64,000 nucleotides of DNA from an uncultured SAR86 cluster bacterium (lineage in GTDB: Bacteria > Pseudomonadota > Gammaproteobacteria > Magnimaribacterales > D2472). Position 1 is the first letter of the stretch. Each line of letters opens with the position of its first letter. Positions 1-9,243 of the stretch are shown here, in pieces. Below the pieces are notes generated by a model. That model did not search any database, had not been told where the DNA came from, and worked only from the letters and a program-made list of their open reading frames with translations. Location: assembly GCA_902520495.1 (NCBI GenBank), contig CABYNW010000005.1:1-64000 (forward strand), in the 5' to 3' direction. A program made the translations under genes and the position numbers.

Positions 1-1
1 A

Positions 2-274
2 AAGTATGGGAAAAATGTAGCCGATGCCTATAAATCTCAAAAAATTACTCTTGGAATGCCAATTAGCATGGTAGAAGAAATTAAAGGACAAGGATATGAT
101 CGAAAAAGAAATATTTCTAAGCAAGGAGAGACTATTAAAGAAAAATATGGAAAATATTATAAGACCCTAGCAAGTGGTAAAAAGTCTTCAGCCGCATCAT
201 ATGAGATGGAAATAGAATATGAAAGAGACGAATCCGGCAACTCATGGCTAGTTTCAAGCCTTAAAGATTTTTAG
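2..274 (+). CDS. Unknown protein, C-terminal part (cut by window start)
   Basis: The frame is open from base 2 to a TAG at 272-274, so about 90 C-terminal residues are present and the start lies outside the window. An internal ATG at 56 could give a 72-residue protein, but the coding frame clearly continues upstream of it (residues KYGKNVADAYKSQKITLG precede it). The visible part is lysine-, glutamate- and tyrosine-rich, soluble-looking, with no membrane segment. The pattern 'ITLGMPISMVEEIKGQGY' recalls short domains in which GM plus a helix precede a conserved glycine, but I cannot name a family. It converges on the next gene with only 12 bases between stops. Confidence 0.5.
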   Translation, partial: KYGKNVADAYKSQKITLGMPISMVEEIKGQGYDRKRNISKQGETIKEKYGKYYKTLASGKKSSAASYEMEIEYERDESGNSWLVSSLKDF

Positions 275-286
275 TTTATATCTTTA

Positions 287-502
287 TTACCAGTTTACTT
301 TTATGCTATGGCCTCCTGAATTTATTGTGCTAGTTCGTTTATTAATAGTGAGAACTCCAGTTTGTCCAGGCGCAGTATAATGAATCTTCCATTCGTCATC
401 TGAAAACATTCCTCCTTTTGAGAAACTATCTTGAGATATTTTTATCGCATCATCAACCTCAAGCGTTGGACCATTATTCCCTACTTTATATGAATATGAC
501 AT
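287..502 (-). CDS. Small unknown beta-rich protein, paralogue of the 83-residue protein at 11566-11817
   Basis: A 71-residue product starting MSYSYKVG is preferred because GGAG lies 7 bases upstream of this ATG (bases 511-514); a longer reading from 550 adds 16 residues with no good ribosome site. Its last 20 residues (TINKRTSTINSGGHSIKVNW) match the tail of the protein at 11566-11817 (TVNGSTRSVNIGGDQFTVNW) at 9 of 20 positions, and both have a Trp-x-x-x-Tyr stretch before it. No signal peptide or membrane span is visible. Function unknown. It lies downstream of the quinone-reductase-like gene on the same strand. Confidence 0.55.
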   Translation of the reverse strand: MSYSYKVGNNGPTLEVDDAIKISQDSFSKGGMFSDDEWKIHYTAPGQTGVLTINKRTSTINSGGHSIKVNW

Positions 503-553
503 TTTTCTACTCCAATAATAATGTGGTATCGACAATATAACATAATCCAAATA

Positions 554-1552
554 TTAGACTCGAATTATTACCTTGCCTTTAGCTTTTCTATCTTTTAGAT
601 GTGCTATTGCCTTAGCTCCATCATCTAAGCTAAAAGAGTCTGATACTTCTGGATTAATTTTTCCATCTGAATGAAGCTGGAAAAGCTCCTCAAAATTTTT
701 CTTATTTTCTTCTGGGAACATACCCACCCATGCGCCCCAGAAAACACCTATCATCTTCATGCCTTTTAGGAGCATAAGATTAGTAGGAATTTTTGGAATT
801 TCACCTGCAGCAAATCCAATTACCAGATATCTTCCATCCCATGCTGTTGCTCTTATACAAGGTTCAGAATAATCACCACCAACTGGATCATAGACAACAT
901 TTGCACCCAAACCTCCAGTTAACTCTTTTATGAATGTAGAAAGTAATTTCTGTTGATCTTTGTCCAGCTTGCCGGTTGGATATACAAACCCCTCATCAGC
1001 GCCATGCTTTTTACAAAGATCTACTTTTTCTTGTGTTGATGCTGCTGCTATAACTCTGGCGCCCATTGCTTTTCCAAGTTCTACGGTTGCTAGACCTACA
1101 CCACCTGCCGCGCCAAGAACTAAAAGAGTCTCTCCTTCTTTTAAATCAGCCCTTTGCTTAAGAGCATATAAAGATGTTCCATAAGTCATAGGCAATGCAG
1201 CAGCAGTCTCAAAGCCCATTGAGTCAGGAATTTTTACGACAGTATGCTGAGGAACAACAATTTTTTCTGAAAATGCTCCTAAGCCTGTCATAGCAAATAC
1301 TCTGTCTCCAACCTTAAGATCATTAACCCCATCTCCAACAGCAGAAATTATTCCAGCTGATTCTCCACCGGGTGTAAAGGGTAATTCTGGTTGAAATTGA
1401 TACAATCCCTGAATCATTAGAACATCGGGAAAATTAACACTTGCTGCTTTATTTTCAATTAAAACATGTTCTGGAAGAACCTCTGGGTCAGGTACCTCAT
1501 TAACCTCTAACTTATCTGGCATACCCAGCTCAACACATTGTAACGCTTTCAT
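554..1552 (-). CDS. NADPH:quinone oxidoreductase family protein (medium-chain reductase)
   Basis: This 332-residue protein is a zinc-free medium-chain dehydrogenase/reductase. The N-terminal half is a GroES-like domain, followed by a Rossmann fold with the nucleotide motif GAAGGVG at residues 147-153. The cysteine ligands of zinc alcohol dehydrogenases are missing, which fits the quinone oxidoreductase/enoyl reductase branch; it probably reduces a quinone or an alpha,beta-unsaturated carbonyl with NADPH, but the substrate cannot be read from sequence. The start MKALQCVEL is typical of the family. It follows gshA by 10 bases, so pckA, gshA and this gene look like one transcription unit. Confidence 0.85.
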   Translation of the reverse strand: MKALQCVELGMPDKLEVNEVPDPEVLPEHVLIENKAASVNFPDVLMIQGLYQFQPELPFTPGGESAGIISAVGDGVNDLKVGDRVFAMTGLGAFSEKIVVPQHTVVKIPDSMGFETAAALPMTYGTSLYALKQRADLKEGETLLVLGAAGGVGLATVELGKAMGARVIAAASTQEKVDLCKKHGADEGFVYPTGKLDKDQQKLLSTFIKELTGGLGANVVYDPVGGDYSEPCIRATAWDGRYLVIGFAAGEIPKIPTNLMLLKGMKMIGVFWGAWVGMFPEENKKNFEELFQLHSDGKINPEVSDSFSLDDGAKAIAHLKDRKAKGKVIIRV

Positions 1553-1562
1553 ACTTTTCCCC

Positions 1563-3068
1563 TTAAAGATTTAAATTATAGTTTTTAACAAATTCATTCA
1601 TTTCTTCTTCAGAATTTTTTTGCATTTTACTTAATTCTTCTAATGATAGCTCCGCCTCTTTTTTAATACTATCAATATTTTTTACCTTAGAAGATTTTAA
1701 TATAGAAAGATTTAATTTTGCTTTCTCAATCCCGTCTTTATGAAATGAATTCTTTGGAAGCTTACCCTTAGATAACTTCGTTACATGTTTAATGGCTTTA
1801 TGAAATAACTCACTTTCATCCATAAAGTCGGCAATATTTTTTAGCTTCTCTAATATTTCTTGTCTAGCCTTATTAATACTAATCATATTTCCATCTAAAT
1901 TGATTTTAGAGTTTTTACTTCTTCCCTTGTAGATTGAGATGATGTCATTTGAGTCTATAGTTATCTTTTCTTCAGATGTAATTTTAGGGCTTGAAGATAC
2001 CAAGCAATAGATAAGGATGAGATCAAGAAACCTTATGTGGTCTTTGGACATACCAGTTATATCAGATGGAGAAATATCCACACCTCTTATTTCAAGATAT
2101 TCTATGCCAAAATTTTTCAATAAGTCATATGGTCTCATGTTATTGGAGGCAGATCTCTTAGGCCTTATTGAATCATAATATTCATTTTCAATTTGTATTA
2201 TCCCATCAGATATTTGATGGTACTCTCCGTCAGAACCTATAAGTCCTTTTTTCTTGAATTCCTCAAAAGGAACTGTAATTGCATTCTTGATTTGTTCAAG
2301 AAACTCGTTCAAAGAGTTGTACCTGATATCAAGTCCTTTTTGAGCCTTACTTTGATAGCCTATATCACTCATTCTTAGTGATGTTGCATGTTTTAAGTAC
2401 ATGTCATCTTTGTTTAGCTTTTCTAGATTATGTTCTCTATTTTTCACAAAGGATTTATCGACCACATTTGTTTGACCAAATTCTAGCAAAACAAACCAAT
2501 ATATTCTTTTAAAGTTTCTAATAAGGCCGAGGTATGCTTCATTAATATTTTTTTGATTAGTTGAGTCAACTAAAGGGGAAAAAGAATCTTTTTTTATAGA
2601 GAAGTTATAGTGCATTCCGGAAACACATTGCATGGTTGGCCCATATCTAACTTTTAAACCTTTTCTATAAACGTGTTTCAATAATCCAATTCCTGATTGA
2701 TGGTAGTAGCCTAGATTGATTTCAGATTCATCTTTAATTCTTGGAGGCATAGAAAATGGCCACAACATCTCATCATCATTAATATTATTTGCAACGAAGA
2801 CATGAAGAGAATATAAAAAATTATACAGATCATCGATATCATCAAAAGTTGGGGTTACCAATTCAACCTGAGCTTCAGCAAAATCAGTTGTAATATATTT
2901 ATTTTTTAGAGCAGAGCCTAAAGATTTTGGATGAGGCTTTTCTGAAATAAAACCACTTTGATTAACTCTAAAAAATTCTTTTTCGATTCCTCTTTTAATA
3001 ACCAAGCCTTCAAAGAACCCATTATTTTTTAATTCTTTGAGTCTATTTATTAATGCATCATTTGTCAT
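1563..3068 (-). CDS. gshA: Glutamate-cysteine ligase, enterobacterial type
   Basis: Catalyses the ATP-dependent joining of glutamate and cysteine, the first step of glutathione synthesis in the cytoplasm. The 501-residue protein is close in length to E. coli GshA (518) and carries its early signature [12 protein letters not shown] near residues 25-36 with the metal-binding glutamates, and a later stretch EIRGVDISP. The ATG at 3066-3068 is preferred over the TTG just before it. The gene overlaps the end of pckA by 11 bases, implying translational coupling. The alpha-proteobacterial/plant type is excluded by the motif pattern. Fits the glutathione peroxidase gene at 42 kb. Confidence 0.92.
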   Translation of the reverse strand: MTNDALINRLKELKNNGFFEGLVIKRGIEKEFFRVNQSGFISEKPHPKSLGSALKNKYITTDFAEAQVELVTPTFDDIDDLYNFLYSLHVFVANNINDDEMLWPFSMPPRIKDESEINLGYYHQSGIGLLKHVYRKGLKVRYGPTMQCVSGMHYNFSIKKDSFSPLVDSTNQKNINEAYLGLIRNFKRIYWFVLLEFGQTNVVDKSFVKNREHNLEKLNKDDMYLKHATSLRMSDIGYQSKAQKGLDIRYNSLNEFLEQIKNAITVPFEEFKKKGLIGSDGEYHQISDGIIQIENEYYDSIRPKRSASNNMRPYDLLKNFGIEYLEIRGVDISPSDITGMSKDHIRFLDLILIYCLVSSSPKITSEEKITIDSNDIISIYKGRSKNSKINLDGNMISINKARQEILEKLKNIADFMDESELFHKAIKHVTKLSKGKLPKNSFHKDGIEKAKLNLSILKSSKVKNIDSIKKEAELSLEELSKMQKNSEEEMNEFVKNYNLNL

Positions 3069-4611
3069 CAAATCCTGGACCAGCTTTTACTATTTCAGGT
3101 TTTACATCAAATTTTTTAAAGTTATCTTGGAACTTTTTAATTAATTCTTTTAGATATTTATCATACTCTTTCTTATCTTCCCAAGTATTCCTTGGATTAA
3201 GTAAATTAGAGTCAACCCCTTGAACTTCGGTTGGAACGTCTAGGTTTAGTCCTGGAATTCTTTGAGTCTCAACGTTTTCAAGTTCTCCATCTTGAATGGC
3301 ATTTACAATTCTTCTAGTAGTCGGAATTTTAAATCTAGAACCTGTGCCATAAGGTCCGCCAGTCCATCCGGTATTTACTAGATAGACTTTAGCAACAAAA
3401 GATTCAACTCTTTCCATGAGCAGATCAGCATATATGCCTGCTGGCCTTGGAAAAAACGGAGCCCCAAAACATGTTGAAAATGTAGATTCTATATCAGAAC
3501 TTGATCCCATTTCAGTAGATCCAACCTTGGCCGTATACCCACTTAGAAAATGATAAGCAGCACTTTCTTTAGATAGAATGGACACCGGAGGTATCAAGCC
3601 CATAAGATCACAAGTTAGGAAAATAACTGTTTTAGGCTCTCCGGCAGCATTGCTTTTAACGGCTGCATCAATATGAGATCTTGGGTAGCAACATCTTCCA
3701 TTTTCTGAAAGTGAAGTATTTGAATAGTCAGGTTCATTTAAATCGTTAAGAAAAACATTTTCAATCACACTGCCATGTTTGATAGCTTTATATATAACCG
3801 GTTCATTTTCTTCTGTAAGATCAATTGTTTTTGCATAACAACCACCTTCAAAATTGAAAACAGATCCAGGGCTCCATCCATGTTCATCATCTCCAATTAG
3901 TGAACATTTTGGATCTGCAGATAAGGTAGTTTTTCCTGTTCCGGAAAGACCAAAGAATAAAGCAACATCACCTTTTGCATTTACATTAGCAGAGCAATGC
4001 ATTGGTAAGACCCCTTTTTCAGGAAGTAGAAAATTTTGCACTGAGAACATAGATTTTTTCATTTCACCAGCATATTTCATACCAGCAATAATCACTTTTC
4101 TTTTGGCAAAGTTTATAATTATGCAACTCTCAGAGTTTGTTCCATCTACTTCAGGATCGCATTCAAAATTAGCAGCACTAATGATCCTCCATTCTTGTTT
4201 ATTAGAAAGGTTGTAGTTATCTGGACACACAAAAATTAATCTTGCAAAAAGAGAATGCCATGCTGTTTCAGTTTTAACTTTTACAGGCAAATAATGCTCA
4301 TCGTGAGATCCAACATGAACACTTGAGGTATATGTATTTTTTTCAGCTAAATATGATTCTACTTTATTCCACAATGGATCAAACTTATCTTCATCAAAAG
4401 GCTTATTAACCTCACCCCAGTCTATTAGATTATCAGTCCCAGGCTCTCTTACTATAAACCTGTCGTTTGGACTTCTGCCTGTTCTTTCTCCAGTATTTGT
4501 TGAAAAAGCCCCATTACTAGCAATAACACCTTCGTTGTTTTCAACAGCTGCTTGAATAAGTTCTTCCGTAGATAACTCTATTGATTGGGTTGTTTGAGAT
4601 TGATTATTCAT
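3058..4611 (-). CDS. pckA: Phosphoenolpyruvate carboxykinase (ATP)
   Basis: Converts oxaloacetate and ATP to phosphoenolpyruvate, CO2 and ADP; the entry step of gluconeogenesis. The 517-residue length is normal. The P-loop GLSGTGKTT is at residues 221-229, the metal-binding motif LIGDDEHGW at 238-246, and the substrate arginine region GRSPNDRF near 45-52. Seven bases separate the start codon from a long leader hairpin, and no Shine-Dalgarno sequence is visible, so translation may depend on the leader structure. A plausible sigma-70 promoter lies about 120 bases upstream. It heads the pckA-gshA-reductase unit and pairs with class I aldolase and pgk elsewhere in the window. Confidence 0.97.
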   Translation of the reverse strand: MNNQSQTTQSIELSTEELIQAAVENNEGVIASNGAFSTNTGERTGRSPNDRFIVREPGTDNLIDWGEVNKPFDEDKFDPLWNKVESYLAEKNTYTSSVHVGSHDEHYLPVKVKTETAWHSLFARLIFVCPDNYNLSNKQEWRIISAANFECDPEVDGTNSESCIIINFAKRKVIIAGMKYAGEMKKSMFSVQNFLLPEKGVLPMHCSANVNAKGDVALFFGLSGTGKTTLSADPKCSLIGDDEHGWSPGSVFNFEGGCYAKTIDLTEENEPVIYKAIKHGSVIENVFLNDLNEPDYSNTSLSENGRCCYPRSHIDAAVKSNAAGEPKTVIFLTCDLMGLIPPVSILSKESAAYHFLSGYTAKVGSTEMGSSSDIESTFSTCFGAPFFPRPAGIYADLLMERVESFVAKVYLVNTGWTGGPYGTGSRFKIPTTRRIVNAIQDGELENVETQRIPGLNLDVPTEVQGVDSNLLNPRNTWEDKKEYDKYLKELIKKFQDNFKKFDVKPEIVKAGPGFDDK

Positions 4612-4617
4612 TTTTGT

Positions 4618-4702
4618 GCTAACAAATATTATAGGTACTTGGGGGGAATAATTATATATGTAGAGGAGATAATTATGTACCTATAATATACGTATTGTTA
4701 GC
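4618..4702 (-). promoter_or_regulatory. Long inverted repeat in the pckA leader
   Basis: Bases 4618-4638 and 4677-4702 are inverted copies: 8 bp plus 13 bp of perfect pairing, interrupted by one 5-base bulge (TACGT on the strand complementary to 4677-4702), around a 38-base loop. The loop contains a short ATAATTAT/ATAATTA pair and, on the pckA sense strand, CTCCTCT and CCCCCC. The structure ends 6 bases before the pckA ATG. Because the best promoter lies upstream of it, it should be transcribed and fold in the mRNA. It may control pckA translation or mRNA stability; alternatively it is an operator or a cruciform-prone DNA site. Confidence 0.7.
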
Positions 4703-4727
4703 TATCATTAACATTAATATGTAGTTA

Positions 4728-4756
4728 ATTAAAATTTAATCATAAAAAAAAGTCAA
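4728..4756 (-). promoter_or_regulatory. Probable sigma-70 promoter of pckA
   Basis: On the minus strand TTGACT (4756-4751) and TTTAAT (4733-4728) are separated by 17 bases, giving 5 of 6 matches at -35 and a fair -10. Transcription would start near 4721, producing a leader of about 110 bases that includes the whole inverted repeat. AT-rich sequence makes chance -10 boxes common, so this is a moderate call. Confidence 0.45.
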
Positions 4757-4831
4757 TAAACTAAAAAAACCTTTATTTTATAGTATTTTAAGGACATTTT
4801 TGTTGTAGTTAAGCTACAAAATCAGGCGATT

Positions 4832-5338
4832 TTAATGATTTCTAACTTTTAAAATAGTTGCTCCAAGGTATGCAAAGAAGAAAATAAATCCCCACTCTGC
4901 AAAATTAAAGACAAACCTCCACCCATCCTCCGCACAGCTCGGACCTCCAGCAAGGACTCTATTTATTGCCTCAATAATGCCGAAGTATTCTATTTGAGTA
5001 TGAAAGGGCATACTGCAACCAGAAAGTCTTCCAATTTCTTCAATCGACATATTTTGTATATAAATTTGTCTTGATGTTACCAGCAGGCCAATCACAGAAG
5101 AAATGATTATTAAAATATAACCAAGGGTTTTTTTCTTTATAAGCATTGCTACGCAAGCTGAAATAGCAATTAAGCCAAAAACATATCTTGTTAATATGCA
5201 CATTGGACATGCTTGAAGAAAAAACAACCAATCCATAATAATTGCTAGCCCAATAATAAATATTGCTGAAATAGCTACAAAAAACTCAAAATAATTATTA
5301 AAGACATTTCTGATGAGATCTAAAATTTTTTTATACAT
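4832..5338 (-). CDS. dsbB: Disulfide bond formation protein B
   Basis: Inner-membrane protein that reoxidises DsbA and passes electrons to ubiquinone. The 168-residue sequence has four hydrophobic spans, the first periplasmic cysteine pair in CPMC (C44, C47) and the second pair at C108 (GCSMP) and C135 (GPSCAEDGW), all in the expected positions. It is separated from its partner dsbA (13.6 kb) by polA and the accessory block. The 220-base space between its stop and pckA contains a weak 6-bp hairpin near 4808-4829 without a T-run, so I do not call a terminator. Confidence 0.95.
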   Translation of the reverse strand: MYKKILDLIRNVFNNYFEFFVAISAIFIIGLAIIMDWLFFLQACPMCILTRYVFGLIAISACVAMLIKKKTLGYILIIISSVIGLLVTSRQIYIQNMSIEEIGRLSGCSMPFHTQIEYFGIIEAINRVLAGGPSCAEDGWRFVFNFAEWGFIFFFAYLGATILKVRNH

Positions 5339-5401
5339 TTTTATTTAATTTTTTCCATTATAGAAAAACAAGAGTCATAATACATCATATAAAACTTAAT
5401 C

Positions 5402-8074
5402 ATGAAAGATAGAATTTTTATAATAGATGGTTCCTCATATCTCTATAGAGCTTATCATGCGATGCCTCCGTTAAGCACCTCATCTGGCCAGCCCACAGGA
5501 GCAGTAAAGGGTGTTACAAATATGCTAATGAATCTAAAGAAAGATAGTGAAGGCTCTCCAATAATTGTTGTGTTTGATGCTAAAGGAAGAACTTTTAGGA
5601 ATGAAATCTATTCAGAATATAAGGCCAATAGACCACCTATGCCAGATGACTTAAGAGATCAACTTAAACCTGTGAAATCAATATGCCGTGCTATAGGGTT
5701 TCCCCTCATAGAAATCGAAGGGGTAGAAGCTGATGATGTTATTGCAACGATTTCACAAATGGCAAAAGATGCTAAATATAAATGTGTTATCTCTTCATTG
5801 GATAAAGATCTTATGCAGCTTGTCGAAGATCCTCATACCACAATGATGGATACCATGAAGCATAAAATATTTAATGAAGATGGCGTATTTGAAAAATTCG
5901 GTGTAAAGCCAAATCAAATAAGAGATATGCTCGCTCTGGTAGGAGACACTTCTGACAATATACCAGGGGTTCCAAAAGTAGGACAAAAGACTGCTGCTAA
6001 ATGGTTGAAAGAGTTCGGCAATATCCAAAGCATTAAAGAGAATGCAGAATCAATAAAAGGAGTTGTTGGAGAAAATCTTAGAAATGCTCTAGACGATCTT
6101 GATAGGAATATGGAGCTGGTTTCTTTAAAGAGTGATGTAAGCATAAATCAAACATTTGAAGATCTCTTAGTATTTAATCCTGATGAAAAAGAGCTTGATA
6201 AAATTTTTGCTGAATTAGAATTTAAATCAGTTAATAAAAGCAAAGAAAAAGAAGTTCCAAAGAAAGATTCTAATTATGAGACTATATTAGATGAAAAAGC
6301 TCTTAAGAGTTGGGTTTCTAAGATTAATAAATCAGAAGCTTTTGCAATCGATACAGAAACAGACTCTGTAAATACAGTATCGGCAAACTTAATAGGCATT
6401 TCTCTGTCTATTTCTGAAAACGAGGGCTGTTACATACCCATTGCACACAGCTATGAGGACTGTCCAAAGCAATTAAGTATGGAGTATGTAGTGAAAAATC
6501 TTGGGCCAGTAATAGAGAAAAATCAGGATAAAGCTGTGGGACAAAATTTAAAATTTGATATCCCAATATTGGCTAGGCATGGAATTAAAATGACTAAGTT
6601 TCTTGCTGATACTATGTTGATGTCTTATGTATTAAACAGCACAGCAACTCGACACGGAATGGACAGGTTGGCAGATTATTACTTAAATTACACGACAACT
6701 AAATATACCGATGTAACTGGAACAGCATCAAAACAAATAAGCTTTGCTGAAGTTAAGCTAGAAATTGCATCAGATTATGCAGCTGAAGATGCTGACATAA
6801 CCTTGAGACTCTTCAATGTTTTAGGACCAATGCTCAAAGAAAAGCCTATTCAAGAAAAACTACTCCACGAACTCGAATATCCTCTTGTTCATGTTTTATC
6901 AAGGGTAGAGCAAAATGGAGCTAAGATTGATAAGAAAAAATTAGCTAATCATTCTAAAGAGCTTGGAGAAAAAATAGATGATCTTTCATCTCAAGCATAT
7001 AAGATTGCAGGTGAAGAATTTAATCTTGACTCTCCAAAACAATTACTTGAAATCTTATATGAAAAACAGGGTCTACCTGTTCTTAAAAAAACACCAAAGG
7101 GCCAGCCATCAACTAATGAAGATACTCTTAAAAGACTTTCAGAAGAATACGAACTCCCAAAGATTATTTTGCAATATAGAACTCTAGCAAAATTAAAATC
7201 AACTTATACAGATAGCTTGATAAACATAGAAAATCCAAAAACAGAAAGAATACATACTTCATATCAACAAGCGGTTACTTCAACAGGAAGGCTCTCATCT
7301 ACAGAGCCCAACCTTCAAAATATTCCTATTAAGACTGCAGAAGGAAGAAGAATCAGAGAAGCTTTTGTACCTGAAGAAGGAAATGTTCTTATTTCAGCTG
7401 ATTATTCTCAAATTGAATTAAGAATCATGGCTCATTTATCACAAGATAAGAATTTAACTTATGCCTTTAATAATGATATCGACGTCCATTCATCCACTGC
7501 AGCAGAAGTTTTTGGCGTGTCAATTGACGATGTTAGCCAAGATCAAAGAAGAAGTGCTAAAGCAATTAACTTTGGATTAATGTATGGTATGTCGGCTTTT
7601 GGACTTACAAGACAGCTAGGTATTCCTAGAGGAGAAGCACAAGAATACTTAGATACTTATTTCGCTAGATACACTGGCGTAAGAGATTATATGGATAATA
7701 TCAAAGCTCAGGCAAAAGAAGATAAATATGTAGAGACAATAATGGGTCGACGCCTTTATCTAAATGAAATTAATGCAGCCAATGGTCTAAGAAGACAGGC
7801 TGCTGAAAGGGCTGCTATCAATGCTCCACTTCAAGGTTCGGCCGCAGATATTATAAAAAAAGCTATGCTCGATATTGATGAATTTCTATCAAACGAAATG
7901 CCAGATGTAAAAATGATAATGCAGGTTCATGATGAATTAGTATTCGAGTGTCCAAAAGATAATGCTGATACTGTAATGAAAAAAACGAAAGACACTATGG
8001 AGCAAACGGTAGAATTAAATATTCCTTTAATTGCTGAAGCCGCTATCGGCTCTAATTGGAATGAAGCTCATTAA
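5402..8074 (+). CDS. polA: DNA polymerase I
   Basis: Full-length, 890 residues: a 5'-3' exonuclease domain (about 1-265), a 3'-5' proofreading domain with intact acidic residues (FAIDTETDS, AVGQNLKFDIP, YAAEDADITL), and a family A polymerase domain with SADYSQIELR, the O-helix region RRSAKAINFGLMYG and QVHDELVFE. It acts in Okazaki fragment maturation and repair. All three activities therefore look intact. In Pseudomonas-type genomes engB follows polA on the opposite strand; here about 4.2 kb of other genes intervene. The last 21 bases of the gene recur, with one change, at 10630-10651. Confidence 0.98.
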   Translation: MKDRIFIIDGSSYLYRAYHAMPPLSTSSGQPTGAVKGVTNMLMNLKKDSEGSPIIVVFDAKGRTFRNEIYSEYKANRPPMPDDLRDQLKPVKSICRAIGFPLIEIEGVEADDVIATISQMAKDAKYKCVISSLDKDLMQLVEDPHTTMMDTMKHKIFNEDGVFEKFGVKPNQIRDMLALVGDTSDNIPGVPKVGQKTAAKWLKEFGNIQSIKENAESIKGVVGENLRNALDDLDRNMELVSLKSDVSINQTFEDLLVFNPDEKELDKIFAELEFKSVNKSKEKEVPKKDSNYETILDEKALKSWVSKINKSEAFAIDTETDSVNTVSANLIGISLSISENEGCYIPIAHSYEDCPKQLSMEYVVKNLGPVIEKNQDKAVGQNLKFDIPILARHGIKMTKFLADTMLMSYVLNSTATRHGMDRLADYYLNYTTTKYTDVTGTASKQISFAEVKLEIASDYAAEDADITLRLFNVLGPMLKEKPIQEKLLHELEYPLVHVLSRVEQNGAKIDKKKLANHSKELGEKIDDLSSQAYKIAGEEFNLDSPKQLLEILYEKQGLPVLKKTPKGQPSTNEDTLKRLSEEYELPKIILQYRTLAKLKSTYTDSLINIENPKTERIHTSYQQAVTSTGRLSSTEPNLQNIPIKTAEGRRIREAFVPEEGNVLISADYSQIELRIMAHLSQDKNLTYAFNNDIDVHSSTAAEVFGVSIDDVSQDQRRSAKAINFGLMYGMSAFGLTRQLGIPRGEAQEYLDTYFARYTGVRDYMDNIKAQAKEDKYVETIMGRRLYLNEINAANGLRRQAAERAAINAPLQGSAADIIKKAMLDIDEFLSNEMPDVKMIMQVHDELVFECPKDNADTVMKKTKDTMEQTVELNIPLIAEAAIGSNWNEAH

Positions 8075-8075
8075 A
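8054..8075 (+). repeat. polA-tail direct repeat, copy 1
   Basis: The 22 bases covering the polA stop codon and the start of the next gene recur at 10630-10651 in the same orientation with one mismatch (21 of 22 identical, 17 contiguous). Copy 1 carries both the polA stop and the ATG of the 8061 gene. A 17-base exact match could occur by chance once in such a window; its position and the companion 41-base repeat make a duplication more likely. Confidence 0.5.
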
Positions 8076-9158
8076 ACCATTTTTTTAATATTAATCTTAA
8101 CTATCTCAAGCTTTTTAATAGCAGGCGAAGATAGAATTGAAAATTATTTTCGTAATATTTTTGAAACCGAAAAATATATTTTTAATAAATGTGTTTCAGG
8201 CGAGAAACTTAATCAACTTGATAGATTGAATACTAAATGTATGGTTTCTGAAAGAATTAAAAGAGCGGCATATGTTCTAGAAAATAAAGAGAATTTAGCG
8301 AAAGCAGATATTTTAGATGGATTTAACAGGCATTTAAGACTTACAAATAATAAACTATTTTACCCACCTCGAATGCAACGAAATGGCGAGATGGGATATG
8401 TAATTTTGAATTTTGATATTGATGAAGATGGCAATACAACTAATATAGGAGTTGAAGAAAGTATGTGTGGGAATATGCATTCACCTTTTGCTAATTTTGA
8501 GTCTTGTAGTGGCTTCAATATTACAGCAATAAATTATATTAAGAATACAAAATATAAACCCTCATCATTCAATGAGACACTTATTTATACCAAGGATGCT
8601 AAGTATAGACTCAGCTTTATTCTCGAGGGAGCAATGCTTCAATTCGATAACTCTAAATCTATCAAGGAGTATGAAAAAGCTCTTCGGCTTATTAAAAAAA
8701 AGAAATTCGAAGAAGCTTACAAAGTCGCACTTGAAAACAAAGATACAGAGAATGAATTTATTTATGAGTTAGCAAGAATTAAATATATAGAAAAGGATTA
8801 TATAAGTGCTATAAATTATATGGATGAGTTTCTTAACAAGATTGAGATTGAAAAAGATGAGATTCCTGAATCTATGTTAGCAGGAGCGGCATCAATTATG
8901 ATTGAATCACTATATAACAACGGTGATTATCAAAAAGTTATTGAACTATCTGAGAAGCTAGACTCTTATTTAATGAGTAAAAAACCTTTTGAAGAAGTTT
9001 TAGCAATCGCATATTTGTATATTGGAGCCTCTTTCATTAACTTATCTATGGCTGAAAGCGGTTTATTTTATTTAGTTCGATCAAAAAGAATGTCATCTAA
9101 TCAAGGACAAATAGAATACATTAATACCTTTATTGATAACGTTTCTAACTATCTTTAG
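8061..9158 (+). CDS. Secreted protein with TonB-C-like domain and helical (TPR-like) C-terminus
   Basis: The start MKLIKTIFLILILTISS (ATG 8061) gives a clear signal peptide and 365 residues; a start at 8031 would put ten extra residues before it. The gene overlaps polA by 14 bases. The region around MGYVILNFDIDEDGNTTNIGV followed about 50 residues on by IKNTKYKPSSFN has the layout of a TonB C-terminal domain (beta strand, 'D.DG', final 'Y.P'). The rest is alpha-helical with repeated KA/Y/L patterns like tetratricopeptide repeats. Probably periplasmic or outer-membrane associated; no TonB N-terminus (proline-rich spacer) is present, so it is not a true energy transducer. Function unknown. Confidence 0.7.
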   Translation: MKLIKTIFLILILTISSFLIAGEDRIENYFRNIFETEKYIFNKCVSGEKLNQLDRLNTKCMVSERIKRAAYVLENKENLAKADILDGFNRHLRLTNNKLFYPPRMQRNGEMGYVILNFDIDEDGNTTNIGVEESMCGNMHSPFANFESCSGFNITAINYIKNTKYKPSSFNETLIYTKDAKYRLSFILEGAMLQFDNSKSIKEYEKALRLIKKKKFEEAYKVALENKDTENEFIYELARIKYIEKDYISAINYMDEFLNKIEIEKDEIPESMLAGAASIMIESLYNNGDYQKVIELSEKLDSYLMSKKPFEEVLAIAYLYIGASFINLSMAESGLFYLVRSKRMSSNQGQIEYINTFIDNVSNYL

Positions 9159-9159
9159 C

Positions 9160-9243
9160 TTATAAAGCAATTACAGCTACTAAGACCTTTTTAATAGCTG
9201 GATTCTTCTTCATTTTAAAAGCTCTAAATATAACCTTTCTTTT
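9160..9243 (-). pseudogene. Fragment duplicated from the Coq4-like gene
   Basis: Read on the minus strand this stretch encodes KRKVIFRAFKMKK followed by 14 more residues and a stop. The first 13 residues match KRKVMFRAFKMKK of the Coq4-like protein (11820-12323), and the DNA (9203-9243 against 11944-11984) is 39 of 41 identical. The match stops abruptly, so it looks like a relic of a partial duplication. It begins inside the stop codon of the methyltransferase gene in another frame. An ATG at 9252 would make a 30-residue ORF (AGGAG abuts it), which could still be expressed; I regard that as less likely. Confidence 0.5.
9203..9243 (+). repeat. 41-base repeat, copy 1
   Basis: Identical to 11944-11984 at 39 of 41 positions in the same orientation; both differences are C/T transitions. 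Copy 2 lies inside an intact gene, copy 1 in a spacer. Much too long and similar to be chance. Confidence 0.85.

Noticed and set aside
3854-4216. 120-residue open frame on the plus strand inside pckA
   Set aside because: Lies entirely antisense to the strongly conserved pckA; no ribosome site and composition is that of a shadow frame.
4808-4829. Hairpin TTGTAG/CTACAA after dsbB
   Set aside because: Only six weak base pairs and no T-run, so not called a terminator.
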